Positions 1-12,080 of a DNA stretch of 30,959 nt are shown piece by piece. Both the position numbers and the translations under genes were made by a program. This DNA is from Symbiodinium natans (taxonomy: Eukaryota > Sar > Dinophyceae > Suessiales > Symbiodiniaceae): contig CAJNDS010001164.1 in NCBI GenBank assembly GCA_905221605.1, positions 1-30,959 of the forward strand, in the 5' to 3' direction. The notes under the pieces are model-generated. The model made no database searches, was not told the DNA's origin, and saw only the letters and a program-made list of their open reading frames with translations. Every line of letters begins with the position of its first letter. The first letter of the stretch is position 1.

Positions 1-128
1 AGGATAAATAGAAATTGTATGTGTTTCATTACGAATAGCTCGATTCCTGCAGACAAAGAGGTTTAAGTAAATTGAACATATTGGCACAGTTGACCCCTGC
101 AAACCCTTATCCTGGCTCACTAGTTACC
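1..128. other. Unclassified left edge
   Basis: AT-richer sequence that does not match the satellite units that follow. I see no gene or RNA in it. The satellite A pattern first becomes recognisable, in degenerate form, near 129. Confidence 0.4.
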
Positions 129-1930
129 TCAACTAGGGAGGAGAAGGCCAGGCTCCTTGATTGCATTCACACAAGCCCTGATCCCTGACCCAAATTCAGG
201 AGGCTAACGCAAGGCTCGTATTCACACAGGCTTTGATCACATCCCGACCTGGAATGCAAGGCTCCCGACCCAGTTGGGGGGGGGGGGGGGGGGAACGCAA
301 AGGCTCCTTCAGTTACATAAGCCCTGCTCACATACCGACCCAATTAGGGAGGTGAATACAAAGGCTCCTTGGCAGCATTCACACAGGCCCTGATCACATC
401 CCGACCCAATTAGGGAGGGGAACGCAAAGGCTCCATGGCTGCATTTACACAGGCCCTCATCACATCCCGACCCAATTAGGGAGGGGAACGCAAGGCTCCT
501 TGGCTGCATTTACACAGGCCCTGATCACATCCCGACCCAATTAGGGAGGTGAATACAAAGGCTCCTGGGCTGCATTTACACAGACCCTGATCACATCCTG
601 ACCCAATTCGGGAGGTGAACACTGCATTTACACAGGCCCTGATCACATCCTGACCCAAAGTAGGGAGAGAAACAAAGGCTCCTTGGCTGCATTTACACAG
701 GCCCTGATCACATCCCGACCCAATTAGGGAGGTGACTACAAAGGCTCCTTGGCAGCATTCACACAGGCCCTGATCACATCCCGACCCAATTAGGGAGGGG
801 AATGCAAGGCTCCTTGGCTGCATTTACACAGGCCCTGATCACATCCCGACCCAATTAGGGAGAATCACAAGGCTCCTTGGCTGCATTTACACAGGCCTTG
901 ATCACATCCCGACCCAATTAGGGAGGTGAATACAAAGGCTCCTTGGCGGCAGTTACACAGGCCCTGATCACATCCCGACCCAATTAGGGAGGGGAATACA
1001 AGGCTCCTTGGCTGCATTTACACAGGCCCTGATCACATCCTGACCCAATTAGGGAGAGAAACACAAGGCTCCTTGGCTGCATTTACACAGCCCTTGATCA
1101 CATCCCGACCCAATTAGGGAGGTAAATACAAAGGCTCCTTGGCTGCATTTACACAGGCCCTGGTCACATCCCGACCCAATTAGGGAGGGGAATGCCTGCA
1201 TTTACACAGGCCCTGATCACATCCCGACCCAATTAGGGAGGGGAATGCAAGGCTCCTTGGCTGCATTGACACAGGCCCTGATCACATCCCGACCCCATTA
1301 GGGAGAATCACAAGGCTCCTTGGCTGCATTTACACAGGTCTTGATCACATCCCGACCCAATTAGGGAGGTGAATACAAAGGCTCCTTGGCTGCATTTACA
1401 CAGGCCCTGGTCACATCCCGACTCAATTAGGGAGGGGAATGCAAGGCTGCTTGGCTGCGTTTAGACAGGCCTTGATCACATCCCGACCCAATTAGGGAGA
1501 TGAACACAAGCCTCCTTGGCAGCATTTTCACAGGCCTTGATCACATCCCGACCCAATTAGGGAAGGGAATGCAATGCTTCTTGGCTGCATTCACACAGGC
1601 CCTGATCACATCCGGACCCAATTCGGGAAGGGAATGCAAGGCTCCTTGGCTGCAGTCACACCACCTCCGGCCCCAAATTAGGGAAGGGAATGCAAGGCTC
1701 CTTGGCTGCATTTACACAGGCTTTCGTGACCCAATTAGGGAGGGGAATGATAGGCTCCGTGGCAATTAAGGAGGGGAATGCAAAGCTCCTTGGCTGCGTC
1801 TACACAGCCCTGATCACATTCCGACCCAATTCGGCATCCCGACCCAATTAAGGAGGGAAACGCAAGGCTCCTTGGCTGCATTTACACAGGCCCTGATCAC
1901 ATCCCGACCCAATTAGGGAGGGGAACGCAA
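129..1930. repeat. Satellite A array 1 (about 65-bp unit)
   Basis: Roughly 27 diverged head-to-tail copies of a 65/66-bp unit. Recognisable core pieces are GGCTGCATTTACACAGGCCC, TGATCACATCCCGACCCAAT and TAGGGAGGGGAATGCAAGG. Copies here mostly carry the CTCCTTGG variant, and the first few (129-300) are badly eroded, as expected at an array edge. Short open frames occur on both strands because the unit has few stops; the unit length is not a multiple of three in most copies, so I do not call them genes. Confidence 0.95.
276..293 (+). repeat. Homopolymer run of 18 G
   Basis: An uninterrupted run of 18 guanines inside a degenerate satellite A copy, probably an expansion of that unit's GGGAGGGG segment. 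It could form a G-quadruplex and is prone to length error in sequencing. Confidence 0.9.
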
Positions 1931-2555
1931 GCCCACATTTTTGTGAAGGTGAACTACCTGGACAGGCGTTCCAAGAGCTGGAAATCCTTATCCTGGTGCA
2001 TTTATGAAGGAGAACTACCTGGCAAGGCTTTCCGCGAGCTGGAAATCCTTATCCTGGTGCATTTTATGAAGGAGAACTACCTGGAAAGGCCTTCCGCGAG
2101 CTGGAAATCCTTATCCTGGTGCATTTTATGAAGGAGAACTACCTGGAAAAGAGCTGGAAATCCTTATCCTGGTGCATTTTATGAAGGAGAACTACCTGGA
2201 AAGGCCTTCCGCAAGCTGGAAATGCTTATCCTGGTGCATTTTTTGAAGGAGAACTGCTTGGAAAGCCTTCCGCGAGCTGGAAATCCATATCCTGGTGCAT
2301 TTTATGAAGGAGAGCTACCTGGAAAGGCCTTCCACGAGCTCCTTATCCTGGTGCATTTTATGAAGGAGAACTACCTGGAAGCCTTCCAAGAGCTGGAAAT
2401 CCTTATCCTGGTGCATTTTATGAAGGAGCACCACCTGGCAAAGCCTTTTAAGAGCTGGAAATCCTTATCCTGGTGCATTTTATGAAGGAGAACTACCTGG
2501 AAAGGCCTTCCAAGAGCTGGCAATCCTTATCCTGGTGCATTTTATGAAGGAGAAC
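1931..2555. repeat. Satellite B array 1 (62-bp unit)
   Basis: About ten copies of a 62-bp unit with landmarks AAGAGCTGGAAATCCTTATC, CTGGTGCATTTTATGAAGGA and GAACTACCTGG. Several copies carry small deletions. It is inserted between two satellite A arrays, and both junctions fall within recognisable units. Confidence 0.95.
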
Positions 2556-5500
2556 ACACAGGCTTTGATCACAGCCGGACCCAAATAGGGAGGGGAATGC
2601 AAGGCTGCATTCACACAGGCCCTGATCACATATGCAAGGCTGCTTGGCTGCATTTACACAGGCCCTGATGACATCCTGACCCAATTAGGGAGGTGAATGC
2701 AAGGCTCCTCGGCTGCATTTACACAGGCCCTGATCACATCCCGACCCAATTAGGAAGGTGAATGCAAAAGCTCCTCGGCTGCATTTACACAGGCCCTCAT
2801 CACATCCCGACCCAATTAGGGAGGGGAATGCAAGGCTCCTTGGCTGCATTTACACAGGCCCTGATCACATTCTGACTCAATTAGGGAGGGGAATGCAAAG
2901 GCTCCTTGGCTGCATTTACACAGGCCCTGATCACATCCCGACCCAATTAGGGAGGGGAATGCAAAGGCTCCTCGGCTGCATTTACACAAGCCCTGATCAC
3001 ATCCCGACTCAATTAGGGAGGGGAATGCAAGGCTCCTCGGCTGCATTTACACAGGCCCCGACCAAACCCTGACCCAATCAGGGAGGGGAATGCAAGGCTC
3101 CTCGGCTGCATGTACACAGGCCCTGATCACATCCCGACCCAATTAGGGACGGGAATGCAAAGGCTCCTCGGCTGCATTTACACAGGCCCCGACCACATCC
3201 CGACCCAATTAGGGAGGGGAATGCAAGGCTCCGCGGCTGCATTTACACAGGCCCTGATCACATCCCGACCCAATTAGGGAGGGGAATGCAAAGGCTCCTC
3301 GGCTGCATTTACACAAGCCCTGATCACATCCCGACCCAATTAGGGAGGGGAACGCAAGGCTCCTCGGCTGCATTTACACAGGCCCCGACCACATCCCGAC
3401 CCAATTAGGGAGGGGAATGCAAGGCTCCTCGGCTGCATTTACACAGGCCCTGATCACATCCCGGCCCAATTAGGGAGGGGAATGCAAAGGCTCCTCGGCT
3501 GCATTTACACAAGCCCTGATCACATGCCGACCCAACTAGGGAGGGGAATGCAAGGCTCCTTGGCTGCATTTACACAGGCCCTGATCACATCCTGACCCAA
3601 TTAGGGAGGGGAATGCAAGGCTCCTCGGCTGCATTTACACAGGCCCTGATCACATCCCGACCCAATTAGGGAGGGGAATGCAAAGGCTCCTCGGCTGCAT
3701 TTACACAAGCCCTGATCACATCCCGACTCAATTAGGGAGGGGAATGCAAGGCTCCTTGGCTGCATTTACACAGGCCCTGATCACATCCTGACCCAATTAG
3801 GGAGGGGAATGCAAGGCTCCTCGGCTGCGTTTTACACAGGCCCTGATCACATCCCGACCCAATTAGGGAGGGGAATGCAAAGGCTCCTCGGCTGCATTTA
3901 CACAGGCCCTGATCACATCCCGACCCAATTAGGAAGGTGAATGCAAAAGCTCCTCGGCTGCATTTACACAGGCCCTGATCACATCCTGACCCAATTAGGG
4001 AGGGGAATGCAAGGCTCCTCGGCTGCATTTACACAGGCCCTGATCACATCCCGACCCAATTAGGGAGGGGGATGCAAAGGCTCCTCGGCTGCATTTACAC
4101 AAGCCCTGATCACATCCCGACCCTATTAAGGAGAGGAATGCAAGGCTCCTTGGCTGCATTTACACGGGCCCTGATCACATCCTGACCCAATTAGGGAGGG
4201 GAATGCAAGGCTCCTCGGCTGCATTTACACAGGCCCTGATCACATCCCGACCCAATTAGGGAGGGGGATGCAAAGGCTCCTCGGCTGCATTTACACAGGC
4301 CCTGATCACATCCTGACCCAATTAAGGAGAGGAATGCAAGGCTGCTTGGCTGCATTTACACATGGATCACATCCTGACCCAATTAGGGAGGGGAATGCAA
4401 GGCCCCGCGGCTGCATTTACACAGGCCCTGATCACATCCCGACCCAATTAGGGAGGGGAATGCAAAGGCTCCTCGGCTGCATTTACACAAGCCCCAGTCA
4501 CATCCCGACCCAATTAGGGAGGGGAATGCAAGGCTCCTTGGCTGCATTTATCCCGACCCAATTAGGGAGGGGAATGCAAAGGCTCCTCGGCTGCATTTAC
4601 ACAGGCCCTGATCACATCCCGACCCAATTAGGGAGGGGAACGCAAGGCTCCTTGGCTGCATTTACACAAGCCCTCATCACATCCCGACCCAATTAGGGAG
4701 GGGAATGCAAGGCTCCTTGGCTGCATGTACACAGGCCCTGACCACATCCCGACCCAATTAGGGAGGGGAATGCAAAGGCTCCTCGGCTGCATTTACACAG
4801 GCCCTGATCATATCCCGACCCAATTAGGGAGGGGAATGCAAAGGCTCCTCGGCTGCATTTACACAAGCCACATCCCGACCCAATTACAAATGCAAGGCTC
4901 CTCGGCTGCATTTACACAGGCCCTGACCACATCCTGACCCAATTAGGGAGGGGAATGCAAGGCTCCTCGGCTGCATTTACACAGGCCCTGATCACCCAAT
5001 TAGGAAGGTGAATGCAAAAGCTCCTCGGCTGCATTTACAAAAGCCCTCATCACATGCCGACCCAATTAAGGAGGGGAATGCAAGGCTCCTTGGCTGCATT
5101 TACACAGGCCCTGATCACATTCTGACTCAATTAGGGAAGGGAATGCAAAGGCTCCTTGGCTGCATTTACACAGGCCCTGATCACATCCCGACCCAATTAG
5201 GGAGGGGAATGCAAAGGCTGCTCGGCTGCATTTACACAAGCCCTGATCACATCCCGACCCAATTATGGAGGGGGATGCAAGGCTCCTCGGCTGCATTTAC
5301 ACAAGCCACATCCCGACCCAATTAGGGAGGGGAATGCAAGGCTCCTCGGCTGCATTTACACAAGCCCTGATCACATCCCGGCCCAATTAGGGAGGGGAAT
5401 GCAAGGCTCCTTGGCTGCATTTACACAGGCCCTGATCACATCCTGACCCAATTAGGGAGGTGAATGCAAGGCTCCTCGGCTGCATTTACACAGGCCCTGA

Positions 5501-6178
5501 TCACATCCCGACCCTATTAGGGAGGGGAATGCAAGGCTCCTCGGCTGCATTTACACAGGCCCTGATCACATCCCGACCCAATTAGGGAGGGGAATGCAAA
5601 GGCTCCTCGGCTGCATTTACACAGGCCCTGATCAAAGGCCCTGATCACATCCTGACCCAATTAGGGAGGGGAATGCAAGGCTCCTCGGCTGCATTTTCAC
5701 AAACCCTGATCACATCCCGACCCAATTAGGGTAGGGGAATGCAAGGCTCCTTGGCTGCATTTACACAGGCCCTGATCACATCCTGACCCAATTAGGGAGG
5801 TGAATGCAAGGCTCCTCGGCTGCATTTACACAAGCCCTGATCACATCCCGACCCTATTAGGGAGGGGAATGCAAGGCTCCTTGGCTGCATTGACACAGGC
5901 CCTGATCACATCCTGACCCAATTAGGGAGGGGAATGCAAGGCTCCTCGGCTGCATTTACACAGGCCCTGATCACATCCCGACCCTATTAGGGAGAGGAAT
6001 GCAAAGGCTCCTCGGCTGCATTTACACAAGCCCTGATCACATCCCGACCCAATTAGGGAGGGGAATGCAAGGCTCCTTGGCTGCATTTACCCAGGCCCTG
6101 ATCACATCCTGACCCAATTAGGGAAGGGAACGCAAGGCTCCTCGGCTGCATTTACACAGGCCCTGATCACATCCCGAC
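2556..6178. repeat. Satellite A array 2 with 196-bp higher-order period
   Basis: Roughly 55 copies of the 65/66-bp unit. Between about 3419 and 4400 three unit variants alternate: CTCCTCGG with CAGGCCC and an AAAGG end; CTCCTCGG with CAAGCCC; and CTCCTTGG with a TCCTGACCC change. The first variant recurs near 3421, 3617, 3813, 4011 and 4207, spacings of 196, 196, 198 and 196 bp, so the array was amplified as trimers. The order blurs after about 4400. Confidence 0.95.
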
Positions 6179-6390
6179 GGTGCATTTTATGAAGAAGAAC
6201 TACCTGGAAAGGCCTTCCAAGACCTGGAAATCCTTATCCCGCTACGTTTTGTGAAGCAGAACTATCTGGAAAGGCTTCCAAGACCTGGAAATCCTTTTCG
6301 GAAATCCTTGTCCTGGTGTATTCTACGAAGGAGAACTACCTGGAAATGCCTTGCGTGAGCTGGCAAACCGGCAATGCTTATCTTGGTGCG
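6179..6390. repeat. Degenerate satellite B copies
   Basis: Three to four eroded copies of the 62-bp unit, joined abruptly to the end of the A array at about 6178 (TCCCGACGG running into TGCATTTTATGAAG). They fade into non-repetitive DNA. Confidence 0.8.
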
Positions 6391-6770
6391 CTGCCAAGGC
6401 GCAGAAGGCAGGCTTGCTTGTCATGAAAAAAAGCAGCTAGCCTGGTTTTGAGAGCCACGCACGACACGGCGTCTGCAGGCAAGCTTCTCGCACCAGCGAA
6501 CCTTTCTCTCTCTAGCAAAGCTTTTGGTTCAGACAAACCTGTAATCACACCATTCATCATGCAACGCCTTGTCGTCTCCGATTACGGAATCATGGCACCC
6601 ACGGTGCCCAAAAGCTGGTTTCTTCAGGCACGTGCTGTCGGAGTTTTGATCGATAATTGCTGGGACTACATAAGCACACTGTCGTTTGGCTAGGCAGACG
6701 AAAGCCGACAAGAAGCCGAGGAAGAGGACGTCGTCGCCTCGCCGCCGCACGCTGTCATGGCCCCTATCGC
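6391..6770. other. Non-satellite island
   Basis: About 380 bp matching none of the four satellite units. Open frames exist on both strands, but none shows a domain or composition that convinces me. It could be a remnant of the original locus or of a mobile element. Confidence 0.4.
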
Positions 6771-7010
6771 CATCCAATTAAGGAGCGACTCGGCTGCAAA
6801 TCCCAGCTGGAAAGCTTATCGCCAAACAATTAAGGAGAATCCCAGGCACTCGGCTGCAAATCTCAGCTGGAAAGCTTATCGCCAACCAATTAAGGAGAAT
6901 CCCGGGCGACTCGGCTGCAAATCTCAGCTGGAAAGCTTATCGCCAACCAATGAAGAGAATTCCAGGCGACTCGGCTGCAAATCCCAGCTGGCAACCTGAA
7001 AGGGTGCAGC
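6771..7010. repeat. Satellite C array 1 (61-bp unit)
   Basis: Four copies of a 61-bp unit with landmarks GGCGACTCGGCTGCAAATCC, CAGCTGGAAAGCTTATCGCC and AACCAATTAAGGAGAAT. Confidence 0.93.
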
Positions 7011-7070
7011 CACGTTTGCTAGGAAAGGGAACGCAAGGCTTCTTGGCCGCAGTTGCACAGGCCCTGATGA
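7011..7070. repeat. Satellite A-like linker
   Basis: A single partial A-type unit (AAGGGAACGCAAGGC followed by ACACAGGCCCTGATGA) joining a C array to a D array. The same linker recurs at 8636-8700 in the same position, so C-A-D is a composite unit. Confidence 0.8.
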
Positions 7071-7455
7071 AGAGCTGGAAGCATGTTTTGAGCTGTATTT
7101 CTGAAAGCCCGTTTCAAACTCCCAAACAGCACCTGAGATTGCTTATCGCTGAGCATTCTCTAGAGAAGAGCAAGCCTGGCTGCAGACAGTCCTGGAAGCA
7201 TGTTTTGAGCTGTATTTCCGAAAGCCCATTTCAAACCCCCAAACAGCACCTGAGATTGCTTATCGCTGAGCATTCTTTAGAGAAGAGCAAGCCTGGCTGC
7301 AGACAGTCCTGGAAGCATGTTTTGAGCTGTATTTCCGAAAGCCCATTTCAAACCCCCAAACAGCACCTGAGATTGCTTATTGCTGAGCATTCTTTAGAGA
7401 AGACCAAGCCTGGCTGCAGACCGTCCTGGAAGCATGTTTTAAGCTGTATTTCTGA
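7071..7455. repeat. Satellite D array 1 (117-bp unit)
   Basis: Just over three copies of a 117-bp unit. Landmarks: CTGGAAGCATGTTTTGAGCT, CCAAACAGCACCTGAGATTG, GAGCATTCTTTAGAGAAGA and CAAGCCTGGCTGCAGAC. The unit is a multiple of three and stop-free in one frame, giving a 39-residue peptide repeat. Neighbouring satellites do not keep the frame and there is no sign of expression, so it is treated as satellite. Confidence 0.92.
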
Positions 7456-7545
7456 ACTGCATTTACACAGGCCCTGATCACACCCGACCCAATTAGGGAG
7501 GGGAATGCAAGAATTTACACAGGCCCGGATCACACCCCGACCCAC
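7456..7545. repeat. Short satellite A segment between D and B
   Basis: One and a part A units (ACACAGGCCCTGATCACACC, then a truncated copy) linking the D array to a B array. Confidence 0.85.
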
Positions 7546-8030
7546 ATTTTGTAAAGGTGAACTACCTGGAGAGCTGGAAATCCTTATCCTGGTGCATTTT
7601 ATAAAGGAGAACTACCTGGAAAGGCCTTCCACAAACTGGAAATCCTTATCCTGGTGCATTTTATGAAGGAGAACTACCTGGCAACGCCTTCCAAGAGCTG
7701 GAAATCCTTATCCTGGTGCATTTTATGAAGGAGAACTACCTGGAAAGGCCTTCCGCGAACTGGAAATCCTTATCCTGGTGCATTTTACGAAGGAGAAGTA
7801 CCTGGAAAGGCCTTCCGAGAGCTGGAAATCCTTATCCTGGTGCATTTTATGAAGGAGAACTACCTGGAATGGCCTTCCGCGAACTGGAAGGAAGGAAAAC
7901 TATCTGGAAAGTCCTTGCGCGAGCTGGAAATCCTTATCCTGGTGCATTTTATGACGGAGAACTACTTGGAAAGGCCTCTGCGAGCTGGAAATCCTTATCC
8001 TGGTGCATTTTATGAAGGAGAACTACCTGG
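7546..8030. repeat. Satellite B array 2
   Basis: About eight 62-bp B units. Its left edge (CACATTTTGTAAAGGTGAACTACC) closely resembles the left edge of B array 1 near 1935, so the A-to-B junction was copied together with the arrays. Confidence 0.92.
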
Positions 8031-8140
8031 CTTCAACTTAGCACTTCTGTAAGCCATGCCACAATGGTGCGCAGGCGCTGCCGTAGATGGCGACGGAAGG
8101 CGGCCCTGCGTTTTTGCAGGCGACGGCAAATCCCAGCTGG
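8031..8140. repeat. Island R, copy 1
   Basis: About 110 bp of non-satellite sequence beginning CTTCAACTTAGCACTTCTGT and ending in the first C unit. It recurs nearly unchanged at 9476-9585 (offset 1445 bp), both times directly left of a C array. One frame reads a very arginine-rich peptide (MVRRRCRRWRRKAALRFC); coding is not supported by anything else. Confidence 0.9.
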
Positions 8141-8635
8141 AAAGCTTATCGCCAACCAATTAAGGAGAATCCCAGGCGACTCGGCTGCAAATCCCAGCCG
8201 CAAAGCTTATCACCAACCAATTAAGGAGAATCCCAGGCGACTCGGCTGCAACCCCAGCTACAAAGCTATCGCCATCCAATCAAGGAGAATTCCAGGCGAC
8301 TCGGCTGCAAATCCCAGCCGCAAAGCTTATCGCCAACCAATTAAGGAGAATCCCAGGCGACTCGGCTGCAACCCCAGCTACAAAGCTATCGCCATCCAAT
8401 CAAGGAGAATTCCAGGCGACTCGGCTGCAAATCCCAGCTGGAAAGCTTTTCGCCAACCAATTAAGGAGATTCCCGAACGAGTCGGCTGCAAAGCTGGAAA
8501 GCTTATCGCCAACCAATTAAGAAGAATCCCAGGCGACTCGGCTGCAAATCCCAGCTGGAAAGCTTATCGCCAACCAATGAAGAGAATCCCAGGCGACTCG
8601 GCTGCAAATCCCAGCTGGCAACCTGAAAGGGTGCA
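8141..8635. repeat. Satellite C array 2
   Basis: About eight C units, including a subvariant with AACCCCAGCTACAAAGC and CCATCCAATCAAGGAG. Two-unit blocks repeat within the array (about 8220-8330 and 8340-8450). Confidence 0.92.
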
Positions 8636-8700
8636 GCCGCCACGTTTGCTAGGAAAGGGAACGCAAGGCTCCTTGGCCGCAGTTACACAGGCCCTGATGA
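8636..8700. repeat. Satellite A-like linker, second copy
   Basis: Recurrence of the 7011-7070 linker between a C and a D array. Confidence 0.8.
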
Positions 8701-9420
8701 AGAGCAAGCCTGGCAGACAGTCCTGGAAGCATATTTTGAGCTGTATTTCCGAAAGCCCATTTCAAACCCCCAAACAGCACCTGAGATTGCTTATCGCTGA
8801 GCATTCTTTAGAGAAGACCAAGCCTGGCTGCAGACCGTGCTGGAAGCATGTTTTGAGCTGTATTTCTGAAAGCTCGTTTCAAACTCCCAAACAGCACCTG
8901 AGATTGCTTATCGCTGAGCATTCTTTAGAGAAGAGCAAGCCTGGCTGCAGACCGTCCTGGAAGCATGTGGAAGCATGTTTTGAGCTGTATTTCCGAAAGC
9001 CCGTTTCAAACTCCCAAACAGCACCTGAGATTGCTTATCGCTGAGCATTCTTTAGAGAAGAGCAAGCCTGGCTGCAGACAGTCCTGGAAGCATGTTTTGA
9101 GCTGTATTTCCGAAAGCCCATTTCAAACCCCCAAACAGCACCTGAGATTGCTTATCGCTGAGCATTCTTTAGAGAAGAGCAAGCCTGGCTGCAGACAGTC
9201 CTGGAAGCATGTTTTGAGCTGTATTTCCGAAAGCCCATTTCAAACCCCCAAACAGCACCTGAGATTGCTTGTCGCTGAGCATTCTTTAGAGAAGACCAAG
9301 CCTGGCTGCAGCATGTTTTGAGCTGTATTTCCGAAAGCCCATTTCAAACCCCCAGACAGCGCCGCATTCTTTAGAGAAGAGCAAGCCCGGCTGCAGACAG
9401 TCCTGGAAGCATTTGCTTAT
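8701..9420. repeat. Satellite D array 2
   Basis: About six 117-bp D units, the last ones truncated (around 9310 and 9360). A short internal duplication (AAGCATGTGGAAGCATG, near 8960) shifts the frame between copies. Confidence 0.92.
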
Positions 9421-9585
9421 CCTACGCTTGCAACGTGCGCTTGGGCTCAATTTGAGCAGCCTTAGTCGTCACCCGCTTCAACTTAGCACTTCTGTAAGCC
9501 ATGCCACAATGGTGCGCAGGCGCTGCCGTAGATGGCGACGGAAGGCGGCCCTGCGTTTTTGCAGGCGACGGCAAATCCCAGCTGG
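9421..9585. repeat. Spacer plus island R, copy 2
   Basis: 9421-9475 is a short non-repeat spacer. 9476-9585 repeats island R of 8031-8140. Together with the flanking arrays this shows that a block of about 1.4 kb was duplicated. Confidence 0.88.
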
Positions 9586-10545
9586 AAAGCTTATCGCCAA
9601 CCAATTAAGGAGAATTCCAGGCGACTCGGCTGCAAATCCCAGCTGCAAAGCTTATTGCCAACCAATTAAGGAGAATCCCAGGCGACTCGGCTGCAAAGCT
9701 GGAAAGCTTATCGCCAACCAATTAAGAAGAATCCCAGGCGACTCGGCTGCAACCCCAGCTACAAAGCTATCGCCATCCAATTAAGGAGAATCCCAGGCGA
9801 CTCGGCTGCAAATCCCAGCTGGAAAGCTTATCGCCAACCGAGAATCCCGGGCGACTCGGCTGCAAATCCCAGCTGCAAAGCTTATCGCCAACCAATTAAG
9901 GAGAATCCCGGGCGACTCGGCTGCAAATCCCAGCTGCAAAGCTTATCGCCAACCAATTAAGGAAAATCCCAGGCGACTCGGCTGCAACCCCAGCTACAAA
10001 GCTATCGCCATCCAATTAAGGAGAATCCCAGGCGACTCGGCTGCAAATCCCAGCTGGAAAGCTTATCGCCAACCGAGAATCCCGGGCGACTCGGCTGCAA
10101 ATCCCAGCTGGAAAGCTTATCGCCAACCAATTAAGGAGAATCCCGGGCGACTCGGCTGCAAATCCCAGCTACAAAGCTTATCGCCAACCAATTAAGGAGA
10201 ATCCCAGGCGACTCGGCTGCAAATCCCAGCTGGAAAGCTTATCGCCAACCAATGAAGAGAATCCCAGGCGACTCGGCTGCAAATCCCAGCTGGAAAGCTT
10301 ATCGCCAACCAATTAAGGAGAATCCCGGGCGACTCGGCTGCAAATCCCAGCTGCAAAACTTATCGCCAACCAATTAAGGAGAATCCCAGGCGACTCGGCT
10401 GCAAATCTCAGCTGGAAAGCTTATCGCCAACCAATGAAGAGAATCCCGGGCGAAACCCCAGCTGGAAAGCTTATCGCCGACCAATTAAGGAGAATTCCAT
10501 GCGACTCGGCTGCAAGTCCCAGCTGGATCCCAGGAGATTCGGCGG
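9586..10545. repeat. Satellite C array 3
   Basis: About sixteen C units with several variants (CAGCTGGAAAGC, CAGCTGCAAAGC, CAGCTACAAAGC). A block of about 240 bp (near 9735-9970) resembles the following one, so amplification was by multi-unit blocks. Confidence 0.93.
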
Positions 10546-12080
10546 TATTGCTTCCTTTGGTGCATTTTGTGAAGGAGAAATGTCTGCAAAGTCCTTTCAA
10601 GAACTTAAATCCGTACCAAGCCTTCAAAGAGCTGGAAATCTTTATCTTGGTGCATTTGATGAAGGAGACTACCTGGAAATGCCTTATCCTGGTAAGGAGA
10701 ATTACTTGAAAAGGCCTTCAAAGTGCTGGAAATCCTTATCCTGGTGCATTTTATGAAGGAGAACTACCTGGAAAGGCCTTCAACGAGCTGGAAATCCTTA
10801 TCCTGGTGCATTTTATGAAGGAGAACGACCTGGAAAGGCCTTCAACGAGCTGGAAATCCTTATCCTGGTGCATTTTATGAAGGAGGACTACCTGGAAAGG
10901 CCTTCAACGAGTTGGAAATCCTTATCCTGGTGCATTTTATGAAGGAGAACTACCTGGAAAGGCTTTCAAAGAGCTGGAAATCCTTATCCTGGTGCATTTT
11001 ATGAAGGAGAACTACCTGGCAAGGCCTTCCAAGAGCTGGAAATCCTTATCCTGGTGCATTTTATGAAGGAGAACTACCTGGCGTTCCAAGAGCTGGAAAT
11101 CCTTATCCTGGTGCATTTTATGAAGGAGAACTACCTGGCAAGGCCTTCCAAGAGCTGGAAATCCTTATCCTAGTGCATTTTCTGAACTACCTGGCAAGGC
11201 CTTCCAAGAGCTGGAAATCCTTATCCTGGGCATTTTATGAAGGAGAACTAACTGGCAAGGCCTTCCAAGAGCTGGAAATCCTTATCCTGGTGCATTTTAT
11301 GAAGGAGAACTACCTGGCAAGGCCTTCCAAGAGCTGGAAATCCTTCTCCTGGTACATTTTATGAAGGAGAACTACCTGGCAAGGCCTTCCAAGAGCTGGA
11401 AATCCTTATCCTGGTGCATTTATGAAGGAGAACTTGGCAAGGCCTTCCAAAGCTGGAAATCCTTATCCTGGTGCATTTTATGAAGGAGAACTACCTGTCA
11501 AACAGCGGAAACCTTCTCCTAGGCATTTTCTGAACTACCTGCAAGGCCTTCCCAGAGCTGAATCCTTATCCTGGTGCATTTATAAGAAGAACTACCTGCA
11601 AGGCCTTCCAAGAGCTGGAAATCCTTATCCTGGTGCATTTTATGAAGGAGAACTACCTGGCAAGGCCTTCCAAGAGCTGGAAATCCTTCTCCTGGTACAT
11701 TTTATGAAGGAGAACTACCTGGCAAGGCCTTCCAAGAGCTGGAATGAAGGAGAACTACCTGGCAAAGCCTGGAAATCCTTATCCTGGTGCATTTTATGAA
11801 GGAGAACTACCTGGCAAGGCCTTCCCAAAGCTGGAAATCCTTATCCTGGTGCATTTTATGAAGGAGAACTACCTGGCAAGGCCTTCCAAGAGCTGGAAAT
11901 CCTTATCCTGGTGCATTTTATGAAGGAGAACTACCTGGCAAGGCCTTCCATGGCGCATTTTATGAAGGAGAACTACCTGGCAAGGCCTTCCAAGAGCTGG
12001 AAATTCGTATCCTGGTGCATTTTATGAAGGAGAACTACCTGGAAAGGCCTTCAAAGAGCTGGAAATCCTTATCCTGGTAC
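10546..12080. repeat. Satellite B array 3
   Basis: About twenty-five 62-bp B units. Left copies carry CTTCAACGAGCTGG and right copies CTTCCAAGAGCTGG, which marks two amplification domains. The array ends where ATCCTTATCCTGGTAC runs into ACCCCTGGACAACC. Confidence 0.93.

Noticed and set aside
8064-9321. Long open frames through satellites C and D (up to 326 codons), including an arginine-rich start
   Set aside because: The units simply lack stops; C has a 61-bp period, so successive copies read different frames. No splice sites, domain or constraint visible.
129-12080. CRISPR-like array
   Set aside because: Units are contiguous tandem repeats without unique spacers, in an apparently eukaryotic context.
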